Shown: one piece after another, positions 1-10,854 of the stretch | Position numbering within the stretch: position 1 is the stretch's first letter | Layout: each line of letters opens with the position of its first letter | NCBI GenBank assembly: GCA_032433765.1 | Contig: JAVIAB010000160.1 | Location: 12,817,969 to 12,881,968, forward strand | DNA length: 64,000 bases | From: Megaustenia siamemsis | Taxonomy: Eukaryota > Mollusca > Gastropoda > Stylommatophora > Ariophantidae | Direction of reading: 5' to 3' | The notes under the pieces: generated by a model | Told to the model about the DNA's origin: nothing | The model's database searches: none | Seen by the model: only the letters and a program-made list of their open reading frames with translations | Translations under genes and position numbers: made by a program

Positions 1-690
1 TTTGCAAAACAGAGAACAAAAGTAATGGTCATATCAAAGAAACAATCATGCAGCATAACAACAAACAGGACAAATCTGAAACAAGCGCAACGCGTCAAAT
101 ACTTGGGCACAATAATAACATCAGATGGGAGAGGCACCACAGAAATAACAAGCAGAATAGCTCAGGCCAAAATAACATTTAAGAAAATGAAAATCATCTT
201 ATGCAACAAATCTATGCCAATAGAAGTGGAAAAAAATGATCCATCGGTGCTATATAGAGCCAATTCTGAGCTATGGAAGCGAATCATAGACAGTAAATAA
301 AATATGAAAAGACGCACAGAGATGGAATTTCTCAAAAGAATGTTTAAAATTCCCTGGACAGCTAAAAAGACCAACGAGGAAATTCTCAAAGAGGCCAGGA
401 CAAAAAGGGAGGTCTTTATTAACATCAGAAAAAAAGCAATCAACATTTGTCGTGCACATCATGAGAAGAGGAAAGTTGGAATACTTGGTTACAACTGACA
501 AAATACAGGGGAAAAGAGATCACGGACGACAAAGAGAGAAAATACTGGAAAGCTTAGTGTCATGTCATGGAAAACAGTCAATCAAAAGAATTGATACGAT
601 GCAAGGAGGATAGAAGATTGTGGAAGGACATCATGGTCGCTTACACCAACCGGCATGGCACATGATGATAATGATGATGATTTTTGCAAA
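1..690 (+). mobile_element. LINE-A fragment, 3' part of RT ORF and tail
   Basis: Degenerate non-LTR retrotransposon 3' end. Translated pieces read YLGTIITSDGRGTTEI, MEFLKRMFKIPWTAKKTNEE and RAHHEKRKVGILGYN, the post-polymerase region of LINE reverse transcriptases. Frames are broken: around 243-300 the expected RCYIEPIL reading has shifted frame and carries stops. The element ends in an ATGATAATGATGATGA-type tail near 664-682, typical of this local family (better copies at 6185-7035 and, on the - strand, 26640-27460). It is 5'-truncated by the window edge, non-coding and dead. Family membership rests on my internal comparison; the clade is not assigned. Confidence 0.8.
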
Positions 691-1009
691 CATTCAAACT
701 TTCAATGAACACTCCCTTGTGTTGACCTCCATTTACCTCCCTTACAAATAATTGCATAATGAAATTAAAAGTAAACACAAAAACGGTCGAAACTTTCAAG
801 ATATGAAAAAAACAATAAATAAAAGTCTTCCTTTACTTAAAATAAAAACAAGATGTGAGAACTATTCCAAGATTGTCAATAGAAGGACAAGATTTATTGT
901 TTTTCTTCTAATAATAATCGCGTGATTGATTTCTAAAGATGTATATTCAATAAGTGTTTGGTAACTATATAATTATCAAATTACCTTAGGAGAAATTGTG
1001 AACAAAAAT
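690..1009. other. AT-rich intergenic, nothing recognised
   Basis: No coding or repeat signal that I can support between the LINE-A tail and the next SINE-like fragment. Confidence 0.6.
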
Positions 1010-1242
1010 ATTGGATACAATCCTCATCAAGGCCAGCTCCTTGTCGTGGGGATGGGGCTTAACAGTCACCAGGGACTGAAAACAAGACTGGCCAGGCATT
1101 CCTACACCCGAGCAAGACCACAGTCTGCTCTAGCAAGTTTAAGTGCTGAAGTCGGAGGCAACAAGCCAAAAGGCGCACTACAATAATCAGGATGCTACGC
1201 ACTCACGCCAAAAGAGTAGGGCGAACGAAAGATAGATAGATT
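1010..1242 (+). repeat. SINE-like interspersed fragment with GATA tail
   Basis: Shares short blocks (GCTGAAGTCGGA, then an AGGCGCA block) in the same order with elements at about 28925-29360 and 58035-58320. It ends in GATAGATAGAT, like other short elements here. No A/B box is obvious, so SINE status is inferred from size, repetition and tail. Confidence 0.45.
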
Positions 1243-1471
1243 GGATACAATTGAAATGAACGTAAAAATTAAGAAATAAATATCAAACGCGTTTTGCTCG
1301 TTGTTACTGTAATTATTATCAGAGCAACAAACGTACCAAGCGCTTTATGACGCCTGGCAATGGTTGAGCAATATTCTATCAATCTACTAGATCCATTGAC
1401 CATCATTCCAAGATTTACTGACTCAAGTCTGGCCCATACTGTACATTACATCCGCCCTTGTCCCCCTCTAC

Positions 1472-1952
1472 TTGTCTACCTCTCCTTGACCTTCACGATT
1501 TGTCTACCTCTCCTTGACCTTCACGATTTGTCTACCTCTCCTTGACCTTCACGATTTGTCTACCTCTCCTTGACCTCCACGATTTGTCTAATTCTCCTTG
1601 ACCTCCACAATTTGTCTACCTCTCCTTGACCTCCACGATTTGTCTAATTCTCCTTGACCTCCACAATTTGTCTACTTCTCCTTGACCTCCACGTTTTGTC
1701 TACTTCTCCTTGACCTCCACGATTTGTCTACTTCTCCTTGACCTCCACGATTTGTCTACTTCTCCTTGACCTCCACGATTTGTCTACTTCTCCTTGACCT
1801 CCACAATTTGTCTACTTCTCCTTGACCTCCACAATTTGTCTACTTCTCCTTGACCTCCACGATTTGTCTACTTCTGCTTGACCTCCACGATTTGTCTACT
1901 TCTCCTTGACCTCCACGATTTGTCTACTTCTCCTTGACCTCCACGATTTGTC
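1472..1952. repeat. Minisatellite, 28-bp unit, about 17 copies
   Basis: Direct tandem copies of a 28-bp pyrimidine-rich unit, TCTACTTCTCCTTGACCTCC followed by ACGATTTG. Variants (TACCTC/TAATTC/TACTTC, ACGA/ACAA) are grouped, indicating successive local amplifications. 28 is not a multiple of 3 and no gene is implied. Confidence 0.95.
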
Positions 1953-2780
1953 TCTCCTGTGCCTGACATTCAAGACCGAATGTTCGACGGTTCTTGTTAT
2001 CACTTCTTGATCCCTACTACACATCACTTATCATCACTCCAGCTTTTTTTTTTCTTTATCATTCCTGACGGGCGTCGGCGATGATGAAACCTTTCTGCGA
2101 CCTCTTGCCTACAGATTGTGTGTACCAAACCGTCGCCATACTACAATATCTTATACAATAGTCCAGTAACTTATTACTCTCCATCTGTCATCCAGGCTCG
2201 ATTTCCTCCTCTATTCTGCTGGTAGTCACATTGTATCCAGTTTCTCTTTTCAGATATACCACTAAAAAGACTGATTGTTTCCTACTTTTGTGTTCTTTGG
2301 GCACCCTTTGTGTTTTTTGAGTTCATGAAGTATTTCTTCGCTTAACTTGTTAGCCGTACATGAAACTCATCAATCTACATCTCTCTGTCCTTCAGTGTTC
2401 TATTTCTTTGTTTACTTCTTGTTTAATGTCTCACTTTCATAGGTTCAGATTGACTCTACGTTGATGATCTACCTTGCTCATTTCCACTGACATAAATTTG
2501 ACAAAAATACTTTCCACTCTCTGTATAGTCAATTCTGAACTCTTCTGCTCCCCATTTCTACATTGTATTTTCCACACGTTTTATTTATCTGCCTAAGTAT
2601 AGTACCTCTTTGCAACTGTTTCACTTTCCTTGTGATCATGAATTTCCTCTTGATTGCACTTATTGAACAATTTTTGTATTGATTTTATTTGTTAAGTACA
2701 TTCAAACAAATGGCGGCAATATAGGAATATTTTCAATAAAACGCTATCAAGGGAAGCAATGTAGGAATTATCATCAACGA
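1953..2780. other. Unassigned sequence, possibly very old LINE remains
   Basis: No intact ORF. The - strand gives scattered RT-like words, but not enough to call an element. Confidence 0.4.
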
Positions 2781-2784
2781 GGAG

Positions 2785-2945
2785 TTGCATGTCATTTGCA
2801 GAACGTTGCATCTCACCACAACTCGTCTAAAATAATATCTGTCTCTAGCCAGATCTCCCACTTCTTCTGTTGCCATGTTCATGGTCTCTTTGATGTCTTG
2901 GAACCACCTTTTTCTTGTTCTGCCCCGATGCATCGTCCTGGGACC
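2785..2945 (-). mobile_element. LINE-D 3'-end fragment
   Basis: The - strand reads MHRGRTRKRWFQDI, VGDLARDRYYFRRVV and CNVLQMTC. This matches the end of the LINE-D copy at 45575-45865 (KVRDLARGRESFRCAV, NVTFCKVHAT). It is a short 5'-truncated copy. Confidence 0.65.
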
Positions 2946-2999
2946 ATGCTTCCATTATCGTTCTTTATATAGGATATATGGATATTTTTTTAACAAAAA

Positions 3000-3396
3000 C
3001 GTTATCAAGAGTGACAACATAGAAATATAAAAAAGAAATATCTTCAGTAAAACATTGCTAAGAGTGACAACATAGAAATATAAAAAAGAAATATCTTCAG
3101 TAAAACATTGCTAAGAGTGACAACATAGAAATATAAAAAAGAAATATCTTCAGTAAAACATTGCTAAGAGTGACAACATAGAAATATAAAAAAGAAATAT
3201 CTTCAGTAAAACATTGCTAAGAGTGACAACATAGAAATATAAAAAAGAAATATCTTCAGTAAAACATTGCTAAGAGTGACAACATAGAAATATAAAAAAG
3301 AAATATCTTCAGTAAAACATTGCTAAGAGTGACAACATAGAAATATAAAAAAGAAATATCCTCAGTAAAACATTGCTAAGAGTGACAAGATAGTAA
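3000..3396. repeat. Minisatellite, 53-bp unit, about 7 copies
   Basis: Nearly identical copies of a 53-bp unit beginning AAAACATTGCTAAGAGTGAC and ending ATATCTTCAGT. Degenerate flanking copies continue to about 3590, with spaced GTTAT...AAGAGTGACAA...GAATAT motifs. The flanks suggest that this array and the next 39-bp array grew from one ancestral unit. Confidence 0.95.
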
Positions 3397-3593
3397 TATA
3401 GAATATGAATATTTTAAATAAAACGTCATTAAAAGTGGCAAAATATGAATATCTTTGTTCAAATGTTATAAATAGTAACAAAGTAAGAATATATTCACAA
3501 AACATTATTAAGAGTTACATCAAGTTAGGAATATCTTAAACAACATTTTATAAAGAGTAACAAGTAAAGAATATATTCAACAAATGTTATTAC

Positions 3594-4305
3594 GAGTGAC
3601 AAAGAGGTATGTCTTCAATCAAACGTTATAATAAGTGACAAAGAGGTATGTCTTCAATCAAGCGTTATAATAAGTGACAAAGAGGTATGTCTTCAATCAA
3701 GCGTTATAATAAGTGACAAAGAGGTATGTCTTCAATCAAGCGTTATTATAAGTGACAAAGAGGTATGTCTTCAATCAAGCGTTATAATAAGTGACAAAGA
3801 GGTATGTCTTCAATCAAACGTTATAATAAGTGACAAAGAGGTATGTCTTCAATCAAACGTTATAATAAGTGACAAAGAGGCATGTCTTCAATCAAACGTT
3901 ATAATAAGTGACAAAGAGGTATGTCTTCAATCAAACGTTATAATAAGTGACAAAGAGGTATGTCTTCAATCAAACGTTATAATAAGTGACAAAGAGGTGT
4001 GTCTTCAATCAAACGTTATAATAAGTGACAAAGAGGTGTGTCTTCAATCAAACGTTATAATAAGTGACAAAGAGGTGTGTCTTCAATCAAACGTTATAAT
4101 AAGTGACAAAGAGGTATGTCTTCAATCAAACGTTATAATAAGTGACAAAGAGGTATGTCTTCAATCAAACGTTATAATAAGTGACAAAGAGGTAGGTCTT
4201 CAATCAAACGTTATAATAAGTGACAAAGAGGTATGTCTTCAATCAAACGTTATAATAAGTGACAAAGAGGTGTGTCTTCAATCAAACGTTATAATAAGTG
4301 ACAAC
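3594..4305. repeat. Minisatellite, 39-bp unit, about 18 copies
   Basis: Highly homogeneous copies of a 39-bp unit, AATAAGTGACAAAGAGGTAT then GTCTTCAATCAAACGTTAT. Because 39 is divisible by 3, an artefactual open frame (CLQSNVIISDKEV repeated) runs through 3997-4320. Blocks of variants (AAGCG vs AAACG; TATGT vs TGTGT) show stepwise expansion. Confidence 0.95.
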
Positions 4306-4334
4306 GTAAAAAAATATTAGCCAGAACATGTTAG

Positions 4335-4665
4335 CCTAAACAAACTTAGCAGATATGAGCACACCGAGATGTTCAGACTCAGAGCAGGTCATTATGTCCT
4401 CAGAGCACATCTACACAAGATAGGACTCTGTGACGTTGCAACATGCGACTGCAGAGCAGCCAAACAAATTCTAGAGCATATACTGTAGGACTTCAGCACT
4501 CTAAACACCCTAAGAACACAAATATGGCCCACAGAGACAACCCTGCATGACATGTTATAGAAAACCTGTGGTAACCTCAAAGGCACCGTCTTGCTCGTGA
4601 CCCAGGCTGGTATAACTGTCTAAATGCATAGCAATAGTTGATCGCTGAAGAAGAAGATATCGCCC
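4335..4665 (+). mobile_element. LINE-H (RNase H type) 3'-end fragment
   Basis: The + strand reads FRLRAGHYVLRAHLHKIGLC then CDVATCDC, the RLRTGH...C-x-C zinc-knuckle tail that follows the RNase H domain in some non-LTR elements (compare 63237-64000 here). It ends with GAAGAAGAAGAT. Stops break the frame after LEHIL; non-functional. Confidence 0.6.
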
Positions 4666-4837
4666 CCTCCCCCTTTTCGACGTTAAAAGGCAAATGAGGA
4701 AAGGAAGAAAAAGAGAAGAAACCTATAGCCTACATTCCAGATACCTGAATGTATATGTCGATGTTAAATGTACAACTTTCTATTTCTTTTATCTTAAAGC
4801 AGCAGGCGATGTATTTTGCGCAACAAAAAAGAATAAT

Positions 4838-5295
4838 GTAGGCTACTTAAAATAAATAGCATTAGAGTGTAGGCTACTTAATATAAATAGCATTAGAGTG
4901 TAGGCTACTTAATATAAATAGCATTAGAGTGTAGGCTACTTAATATAAATAGCATTAAAGTGTAGGTACTTAATATAATAGCATTAGAGTGTAGGCTGCT
5001 TAATATAAATAGCATTAGATTGTAGACTACTTAATATAAATAGCATTAAAGTGTAGGTACTTAATATAAATAGCATTAGAGTGTAGACTACTTAATATAA
5101 ATAACAGAGTCTAGGTACTTAATATAAATAGCATTAGAGTGTAGACTACTTAATATAAATAGCATTAAAGTGTAGGCTACTTAATATAAATAGCATTAAA
5201 GTGTAGGCTACTTAATATAAATAGCATTAAAGTGTTGGCTACTTAATATAAATATCATTAGAGTGTAGGCTACTTAATATAAATAGCATTAGAGA
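4838..5295. repeat. Minisatellite, 31-bp unit, about 15 copies
   Basis: Tandem copies of a 31-bp unit, GTAGGCTACTTAATATAAAT then AGCATTAGAGT, with several 1-4 bp length variants. The rest, to about 5518, is AT-rich with no feature seen. Confidence 0.93.
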
Positions 5296-5518
5296 AAATA
5301 GAAAATAGTTTTTTATACAAGAAGTCTTTATCATTGAGAATTAACGGATCTTGGGTATAATGTTCGGCCCAATAGGAGAAGGTCGTTAAAATAAATAATT
5401 TGTTAAACGTTTTCCATGAAAGCGGGTGAGCTATTCAGTAGTTTCAACAAGTGAAATAAACAATATTGCGTGTGACATGTAAAATAGCTACTTTGATTAA
5501 TTAGTGTTGTGAATATTC

Positions 5519-6125
5519 TTCTTCTTCTTCTCCTACGATCATGACGTCATTCAGACAAGGACCCTCGACTCTCTTATGAATGCAGCTGTCTGTTTAAGTG
5601 ATTCGGTTGCCCCGTATAGTTTCTCTTTCAGGGAGGTTGGTGTGAGCCACATTGTCCTTCTAAGGTCTGTGTACTGTGGGGCAATGCTGTAGAACGTGTT
5701 TTGTTGTCATGTTATCCAGGGTACAGTGGCATTGGCTGGTAGTTCCTATTTTGAGTTTGGTGAACATGTAATTTCTCATTCTGGTGTGGCCAGTGCGTAG
5801 ACGGAGTATGATGACTCGATCCCTCCCTGATAGTTGGAGGTAACACGTTGTGGATATTATCGTAAGCATAAGATTTTGTTGTTGTTGAAAGTTTATTATC
5901 TCTCGTTTCATTAGTATGCCTATCCCTCTTTGGTTTTCTATTGTGTTACCTGAATATATAAATGTATATTTATCGTCTTGTATATATCCACTTTCTTTCC
6001 ATCTTTTTTCTGATACGCCTAAAATATTTATGTTTAATCGTTCTGCTTCTACCATAAGATTCTCTAATTTTCCTTCTTGGTATAAGGTCCTAACATTCCA
6101 TGTAGTTATTTTTAGTTCGTTCTTA
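5519..6125 (-). mobile_element. Chimeric LINE: endonuclease start joined to LINE-H zinc-knuckle end
   Basis: Read on the - strand, the first part is a LINE apurinic-like endonuclease N-terminus: ITTWNVRTLYQEGKLENL, then LNINILGVSEKRWKESG, then IYSGNTIENQRGIGILMK. It then passes, in one open frame, straight into RVIILRLRTGH, MFTKLKIGTTSQCHC and HVLQHCPT, the C-terminal zinc-knuckle of RNase H-type LINEs. The element ends on the left with a (GAA)n tail near 5519-5532. Normally an entire RT domain lies between these parts, so this is a deleted or template-switched chimera and cannot be active. Confidence 0.7.
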
Positions 6126-6184
6126 TGTTAATAGTTAGACCATTTGACAAAATAAAGTATGTGGAAATAATCAATATGATGTAG

Positions 6185-7035
6185 AAATTAAACTGACGGC
6201 AAGGTTCTGCGAATCATAAAAAATATGTACTGGCAACAAACAGCAGCAATAAGAATTAGCGACCAAGCAGGACAGATCCAATATATAAAACAGGGAGTCA
6301 GACAAGGCTGTGTTCTGTCGCCGGATTTGTTTTCACTTTTTAGCGAAAATATTATGAGATCGATAGTAGACAAAAAAGGAATTGAAGTCAACGGTCACAA
6401 CATAAACAATTTGCGATATTCTGATGACACAGTTTTAATAGCAAAGACAGAGAATGAACTACAAGAAATGATAGACATAATTGAGAAAAAAAAATCAACA
6501 AGGAAGGTAGCTCTCGGTCTGAATAGTAAGAAAACGGAAGTAATGGTTATATCGAATAAATAATAATCATCAGCATGCAGCATAAAAATAAACAGGAAAA
6601 ATCTGAAACAAGGGCAACGCGTAAAATACTTGGGCACAATAATAACATCAGATGGAAGATATACCACAGAAATAAAAAGCAGAATAGCTCAGGCCCAAAT
6701 AGCATTTGAGAAAATGAAATACATCTTATGCAACAAATCTATGTCAATAGAAGTGAGAAAAGGGATTCATCGGTGCTATATAGAGCCAATTCTGACCCAT
6801 GGAACCGAATCATGGACAGTAAGCAAACAAATGAAAAGACGATTAAAGGCAAGAGAAATGGGATTTCTAGTAATAATGTTGAAAGTTCCCTGGACATCTC
6901 AAAAGACTAGAATTTATACGATTACGGTTGATAGAAGATTGTGGAAAGACATGATCGTCTACGCCAGGTTGATAGAAGATTGTGGAAAGACATGATCGTC
7001 TACGCCAACCGGTAGGTCACATAATGATGATTATT
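6185..7035 (+). mobile_element. LINE-A fragment with RT palm, degenerate
   Basis: Best RT copy of LINE-A in the window. 6225-6563 reads GVRQGCVLSPDLFSLFSENI, NINNLRYSDDTVLIAKT and LNSKKTEVMVISNK, then stops. 6630-6995 continues in another frame with MGTIITSDGRYTTEIKSRIA, RCYIEPILTHGTESWTVSKQ and MLKVPWT. The polymerase box is YSDD, the usual position of YADD. The end carries a tandem duplication of about 41 bp (GTTGATAGAAGATTGTGGAA..., about 6928-7007) before an ATAATGATGAT tail. At least one frameshift or stop makes it inactive. Confidence 0.85.
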
Positions 7036-7470
7036 TTGGTAATATATACTATTTTTTAAAAGGGGTTATCTAGCAATGTAATATTAGGTGGTTCAATTTT
7101 CTTTCGCAAGAAATGAGCTATTATGGTGTCGGGGAATACCAAGAACTCGTAAGAAAAAATATTTATTGTAAGATTTTGATGCACGGCCTTCTATAGTTTA
7201 AGGCCTGCGAAAACCACCCAAAGTTTGTGATGTCTTCAATATTGCCAGCAGTGACTGTTGTGGATAAAACTGCGTCAGCTGCCTATACCTCGCATAGCCG
7301 AAGACGTCACAAACGTTGGGTAATTCCGGGATTTCCTTCTCAGTCCGCAGACTAGTAAAACTATAGATGGCTGTGGTTGATGCAAGCATGTATTGATTAT
7401 GTGTGTATGTATTGAGATATGTAAATGTTATATAAATATATATATGTGTGTGTGTGTGTGTGTGTTTATA
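7036..7470. other. No gene; unassigned and (TG)n sequence
   Basis: 7196-7390 is somewhat less AT-rich than its surroundings and may be an unassigned interspersed repeat. 7439-7466 is a (TG)n microsatellite. No supported gene. Confidence 0.45.
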
Positions 7471-8365
7471 TATGTCTATTTGTATTCATTCATTCATTGG
7501 GTGCCGTCTCCACACCGAAGGTTGGCTACAATGGAGCGCTATTTTACTCTTGTCTTGAATGTACGCATTGTCTTAGGTTCACCCGTCTACCTTTTGATGT
7601 TATCAGTCCACTTTAGTTTGTCTCGTCTACCTTGTACCTTGTAAGATGAATATTAGAATGGTATTATGTTTCTTCACATGCCCAACAAATTTCGGTTGTC
7701 TTTTTTCGAATTGTGTTAAGTAGCTCTGTTTCATTTTCGATTTGTTCAGAACCTGGTCTTTATTTGCTGTTTTAAGATTTTTAGAATTGCTCTCCATGGC
7801 TTTCTTTGGAGTGATACAAGGTGGAACTCGTATCTTTTCCTCTGTCATTAACCATATTTGCCTTTCGTGTCCTGAACATGTCTCTTCTTTACCACAAACT
7901 TTGCTGTTTTTGATGGCAGAAATCAGAGTTCTCCACGATTGACGATCTTTTGCTAGTTCTAGGTTGTTTCTTAGTCTCATGGTTGAGTCTTCCTTATTAA
8001 TTGTTCTGCAAAGTGATTCTCTTGGTCTACCTTGTTTTCTTTTACCAGATGGTTTCCACATGAATGCATAACGGGGAAGTATTTTTTTTTATTCATTCTC
8101 AGCACATGACAAGTACACTTTCAACGCCGCCTTCTTATATAGCTGGACATGTATTCTTATTTTGATTCGCCTCTAATCTGCTCAATTGAAATATATTTGT
8201 CCCAGCTTAAGTTTGAGATCGTACGAAGAGGTTCGTTTTCAAAGGTATTTAATGTCCTATCTAAAGTCTTGGTACATTTCCAACTTTCACATCCATATGT
8301 TAGCATTGGTATTACACAGGAGTTGAACAATGTTTTGTTCGTTTACTGAACACTTTCGATCTCCA
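7470..8365 (-). mobile_element. LINE fragments (LINE-B/E type), antisense
   Basis: The - strand at 8350-8150 reads PMLTYGCESWKCTKTLDRTL, and 8061-7910 reads GKRKQGRPRESLCRTINKE then RLRNNLELAKDRQSWRTL. These are the typical post-RT tail with the KRxxGRP box of RTE-like LINEs. Frames are discontinuous and at least two pieces are juxtaposed. Nothing here is likely to be expressed as a protein. Confidence 0.65.
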
Positions 8366-8384
8366 GATGTTAGTCACTTTGTTG

Positions 8385-8588
8385 AAAGCATTTGATGCTA
8401 GAGCGATGCGTGTCGTGATTTCTCATGTTATATCTCCATTTGATGCTAGAGCGATGCGTGTCGTGATTTCTCATGTTATATCTCCATTTGATGCTAGAGC
8501 TATGCGTGTCGTGATTTCTCATGCTATATCTCCATTTGATGCTAGAGCTATGCGTGTTGTGATTTCTCATGCTATATCTCCATCTCTG
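8385..8588. repeat. 48-bp tandem repeat, 4 copies
   Basis: Four near-identical copies of TTTGATGCTAGAGCGATGCG TGTCGTGATTTCTCATGTTA TATCTCCA (48 bp). The unit is a multiple of 3 and therefore open in more than one frame on both strands, including FDARAMRVVISHVISP on the + strand. Flanking LINE pieces suggest a short amplification within decayed LINE DNA rather than a gene. Confidence 0.9.
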
Positions 8589-8599
8589 GACATTTTGCT

Positions 8600-8720
8600 G
8601 CCAGGGTAGGTAAAATAAGCCTCCACATCAACACGACCAAAACGAAAGTCTTGGATATTATCAACATAGCCTCTGATGTAACAAATAACAATTTGGCTGT
8701 ATGTATATATCTATTTTATA
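8600..8720 (+). mobile_element. LINE-E RT-thumb scrap
   Basis: The + strand reads ISLHINTTKTKVLDIINIAS then DVTNNNLAV, parallel to LNINRDKTNIVRINTVGNNQ in the 51675-53470 LINE-E copy. A short relic just upstream of gene 1's first recognised exon. Confidence 0.5.
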
Positions 8721-8774
8721 TGTCTGTATATGTATTCTATTCAGCTGCTCACATCTTTCGTTAATTTTTTCCAG

Positions 8775-9725
8775 GGTCAGGTCAAACGTAGTGCTTTCAG
8801 CAGATCTATCGCTGACAAAAGCAGCATGGAGCTAGAGCAGCTTCCTCATCAAAGCAGCTTCGCCAGCAGCACGGATACCTTCAGCAGCTGCATGACCCAC
8901 CCCCACGGGAGCCCGCGGGGATCGGCCAACCATGGAGGTGGGGCAGGGAGCGGGGACAGATATCGGCAGAGCCTCTACGTGAACCCATTGGACGACCCAA
9001 CCAGTGTTGAAACAGAAGTGATCCAATCTCCGGAGGGACTTGCTACGACACTGTGTTTAAAGAATCTCATCCAGACCCCCCACCACATTTACCGCAACAT
9101 CATCATCTATTTCGCCACCATCATCTTCAGCAGCAACTGAAACGCCCACCCCTTCTCAGCTATCATCATCATCACCAAAAACACAACAACGGAGGTAACG
9201 GTCATCATGAGGCTCGCTTCAACGGAAGTGGTTCAGATAGCCCTAATTCCGGAAGTCCTCACACCAACATGGCCCCCGGTAATCAAATTGTTCAGAAACT
9301 GGATTACGGGCTAACGACCACTTGGGAGAGGGGACAAACACCGCCGTTTTCATCGGGTCGTTTTAATTTTCACTCTGTGTCATCATCCCCTGGGAATATC
9401 TCGGCTTTAAACCAAGCAGCTCAATTAACAAGCCCCGACTATTCATCCTCTGACTCTGCTAGCCTTCTACCAACTGAAATAGAAAAACCTGTGTCAAAAA
9501 AAGCCAGCTTTAAGCGTTACAAATCGCTATCTGTTGAGAAACACCCACGAGTGTCTAGCATCAAAGATCGGAGCTATTCTTCCACTGACAGTCTCCACAT
9601 CAATTCCACAGGAAGGCCTCGCCTCAAGTTCCGAAAAGCAGTTTCCTTGGCAAGTCGACTTCAGTCCAGCCCGTCGACAGGCCGTAAGCTCGCCAACTAT
9701 CACCTCATTTCCAACTCAAAACCAG
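8775..9725 (+). CDS. Gene 1 exon a: Ser/His-rich region of a C-terminally membrane-anchored protein
   Basis: Internal exon of an unrecognised gene. The acceptor is a clean TTAATTTTTTCCAG ending at 8774 (alternative CAG at 8780, same phase). The donor CAG|GTTAGT follows 9725 and leaves phase 1. The reading starts GQVKRSAFSRSIADKSSMEL and runs to about 9036 (SVETEVIQSPEG). It then continues one frame over (TCYDTVFKESHPDPPPHLPQ) through His-rich HHHLFRHHH, a Ser-rich stretch, a basic KKASFKRYKSLS patch and RLKFRKAVSLASRLQ. The switch is most simply one lost G in a run at about 9035-9037. No catalytic domain is visible. RxxS-like and KRYKS sites fit a phosphorylated cytosolic region. Joined to 13910-13967, 24238-25412 and 28245-28358 by matching phases. 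I do not recognise the family; earlier exons are not found in this window. Confidence 0.8.
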
Positions 9726-10854
9726 GTTAGTTTTCTCTCTTGAGATATTGAATGAATGTGTGTGTGTCACATCTACAAATTACGCATTAGAAAGGTCAAA
9801 TTTCTGGTCAGGTCCCGAATTATTTCTACTAAACGAGTGATCTCTCCTCACTTGTTATAGATATACTTGAATTATAAACTTGTTTTTGTTAATTTAATTA
9901 ATTTTTTTTCCACCACTTAATAATACTATGATGGTTAGGTTTAGGGTTACTTTAATCTATTCCAAACGCTAACCTAACCCTGGCCAGGGATCTTCTAATG
10001 ACAGACTCGAGAGTGGCTTTTAGTGCCAGGGGATGTTACTCTGAGCAGAAATAATTTGGGGCACTAACTGGACCTTTATCCAAATTACAAAATCCCATTA
10101 GAAGAATTCTATTCACCAGCTAGAATATGTATACATTATACATGTAATTCAAGATTGTCAGTTATACCCCAAGTGCTATAAAATTGTGTGAGCATTTTGT
10201 TCCTGCCACTAAGACTATTAAGATGTTTTAAAATAATGTTTACACTAATTTACAGTAGTGAAGTGCTGTAGTATAATTTTACTATGACGAAATTATTGTT
10301 ATTCATATTGACATATTGTAATATTATATAGTAGTCATTCTAATATTACAGTTATGTAACTCTGTTCTTACAACAGCAATATTTTAATTATAATAGTTCT
10401 TGTACAATGTAGCAAGGACATTATTACAGTAAAATAATACATCTCTTACAATGTTACAATTTTATTATTACTATGTTGTAATTTTACTACCACATGATAT
10501 TATAATAATAATTATTTCATTACAATTATTTCAATTATGCCATGCTTGCACTAATTCTTTTTTTTTTATTCTGTAATGATATCATCATCTTTAATATTAC
10601 ATTTTTTCCCCCTATATTTCTTCCCTTTTTTTTAACTATTGCTATACTTTTTTTTAATAACAAATGTCTCATTTTATTAATTTAATATTGCCTTTTTTCT
10701 ATTTCTCTTAACTGAAGGCTGCAATTTGATTAATATATTATTGTAATTCTGTCTTTACAAAATGCATACAAGATATAAAAGAAATTCAAACTATACATTT
10801 TGCAGTGTTGGCAATATTACTATATACTATATTTGTATTATTACTATGTTGACA
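9726..10854 (+). other. Gene 1 intron, AT-rich part
   Basis: Start of the roughly 4.2-kb intron between exons a and b. Very AT-rich with T-runs; no other gene seen. Confidence 0.6.

Noticed and set aside
3997..4320. 107-codon ORF CLQSNVIISDKEV repeated
   Set aside because: Created by the 39-bp minisatellite being a multiple of three; no flanking exon signals.
8367..8609. ORFs on both strands through the FDARAMRVVISH repeat
   Set aside because: 48-bp tandem repeat (3n) keeps frames open; no other support.
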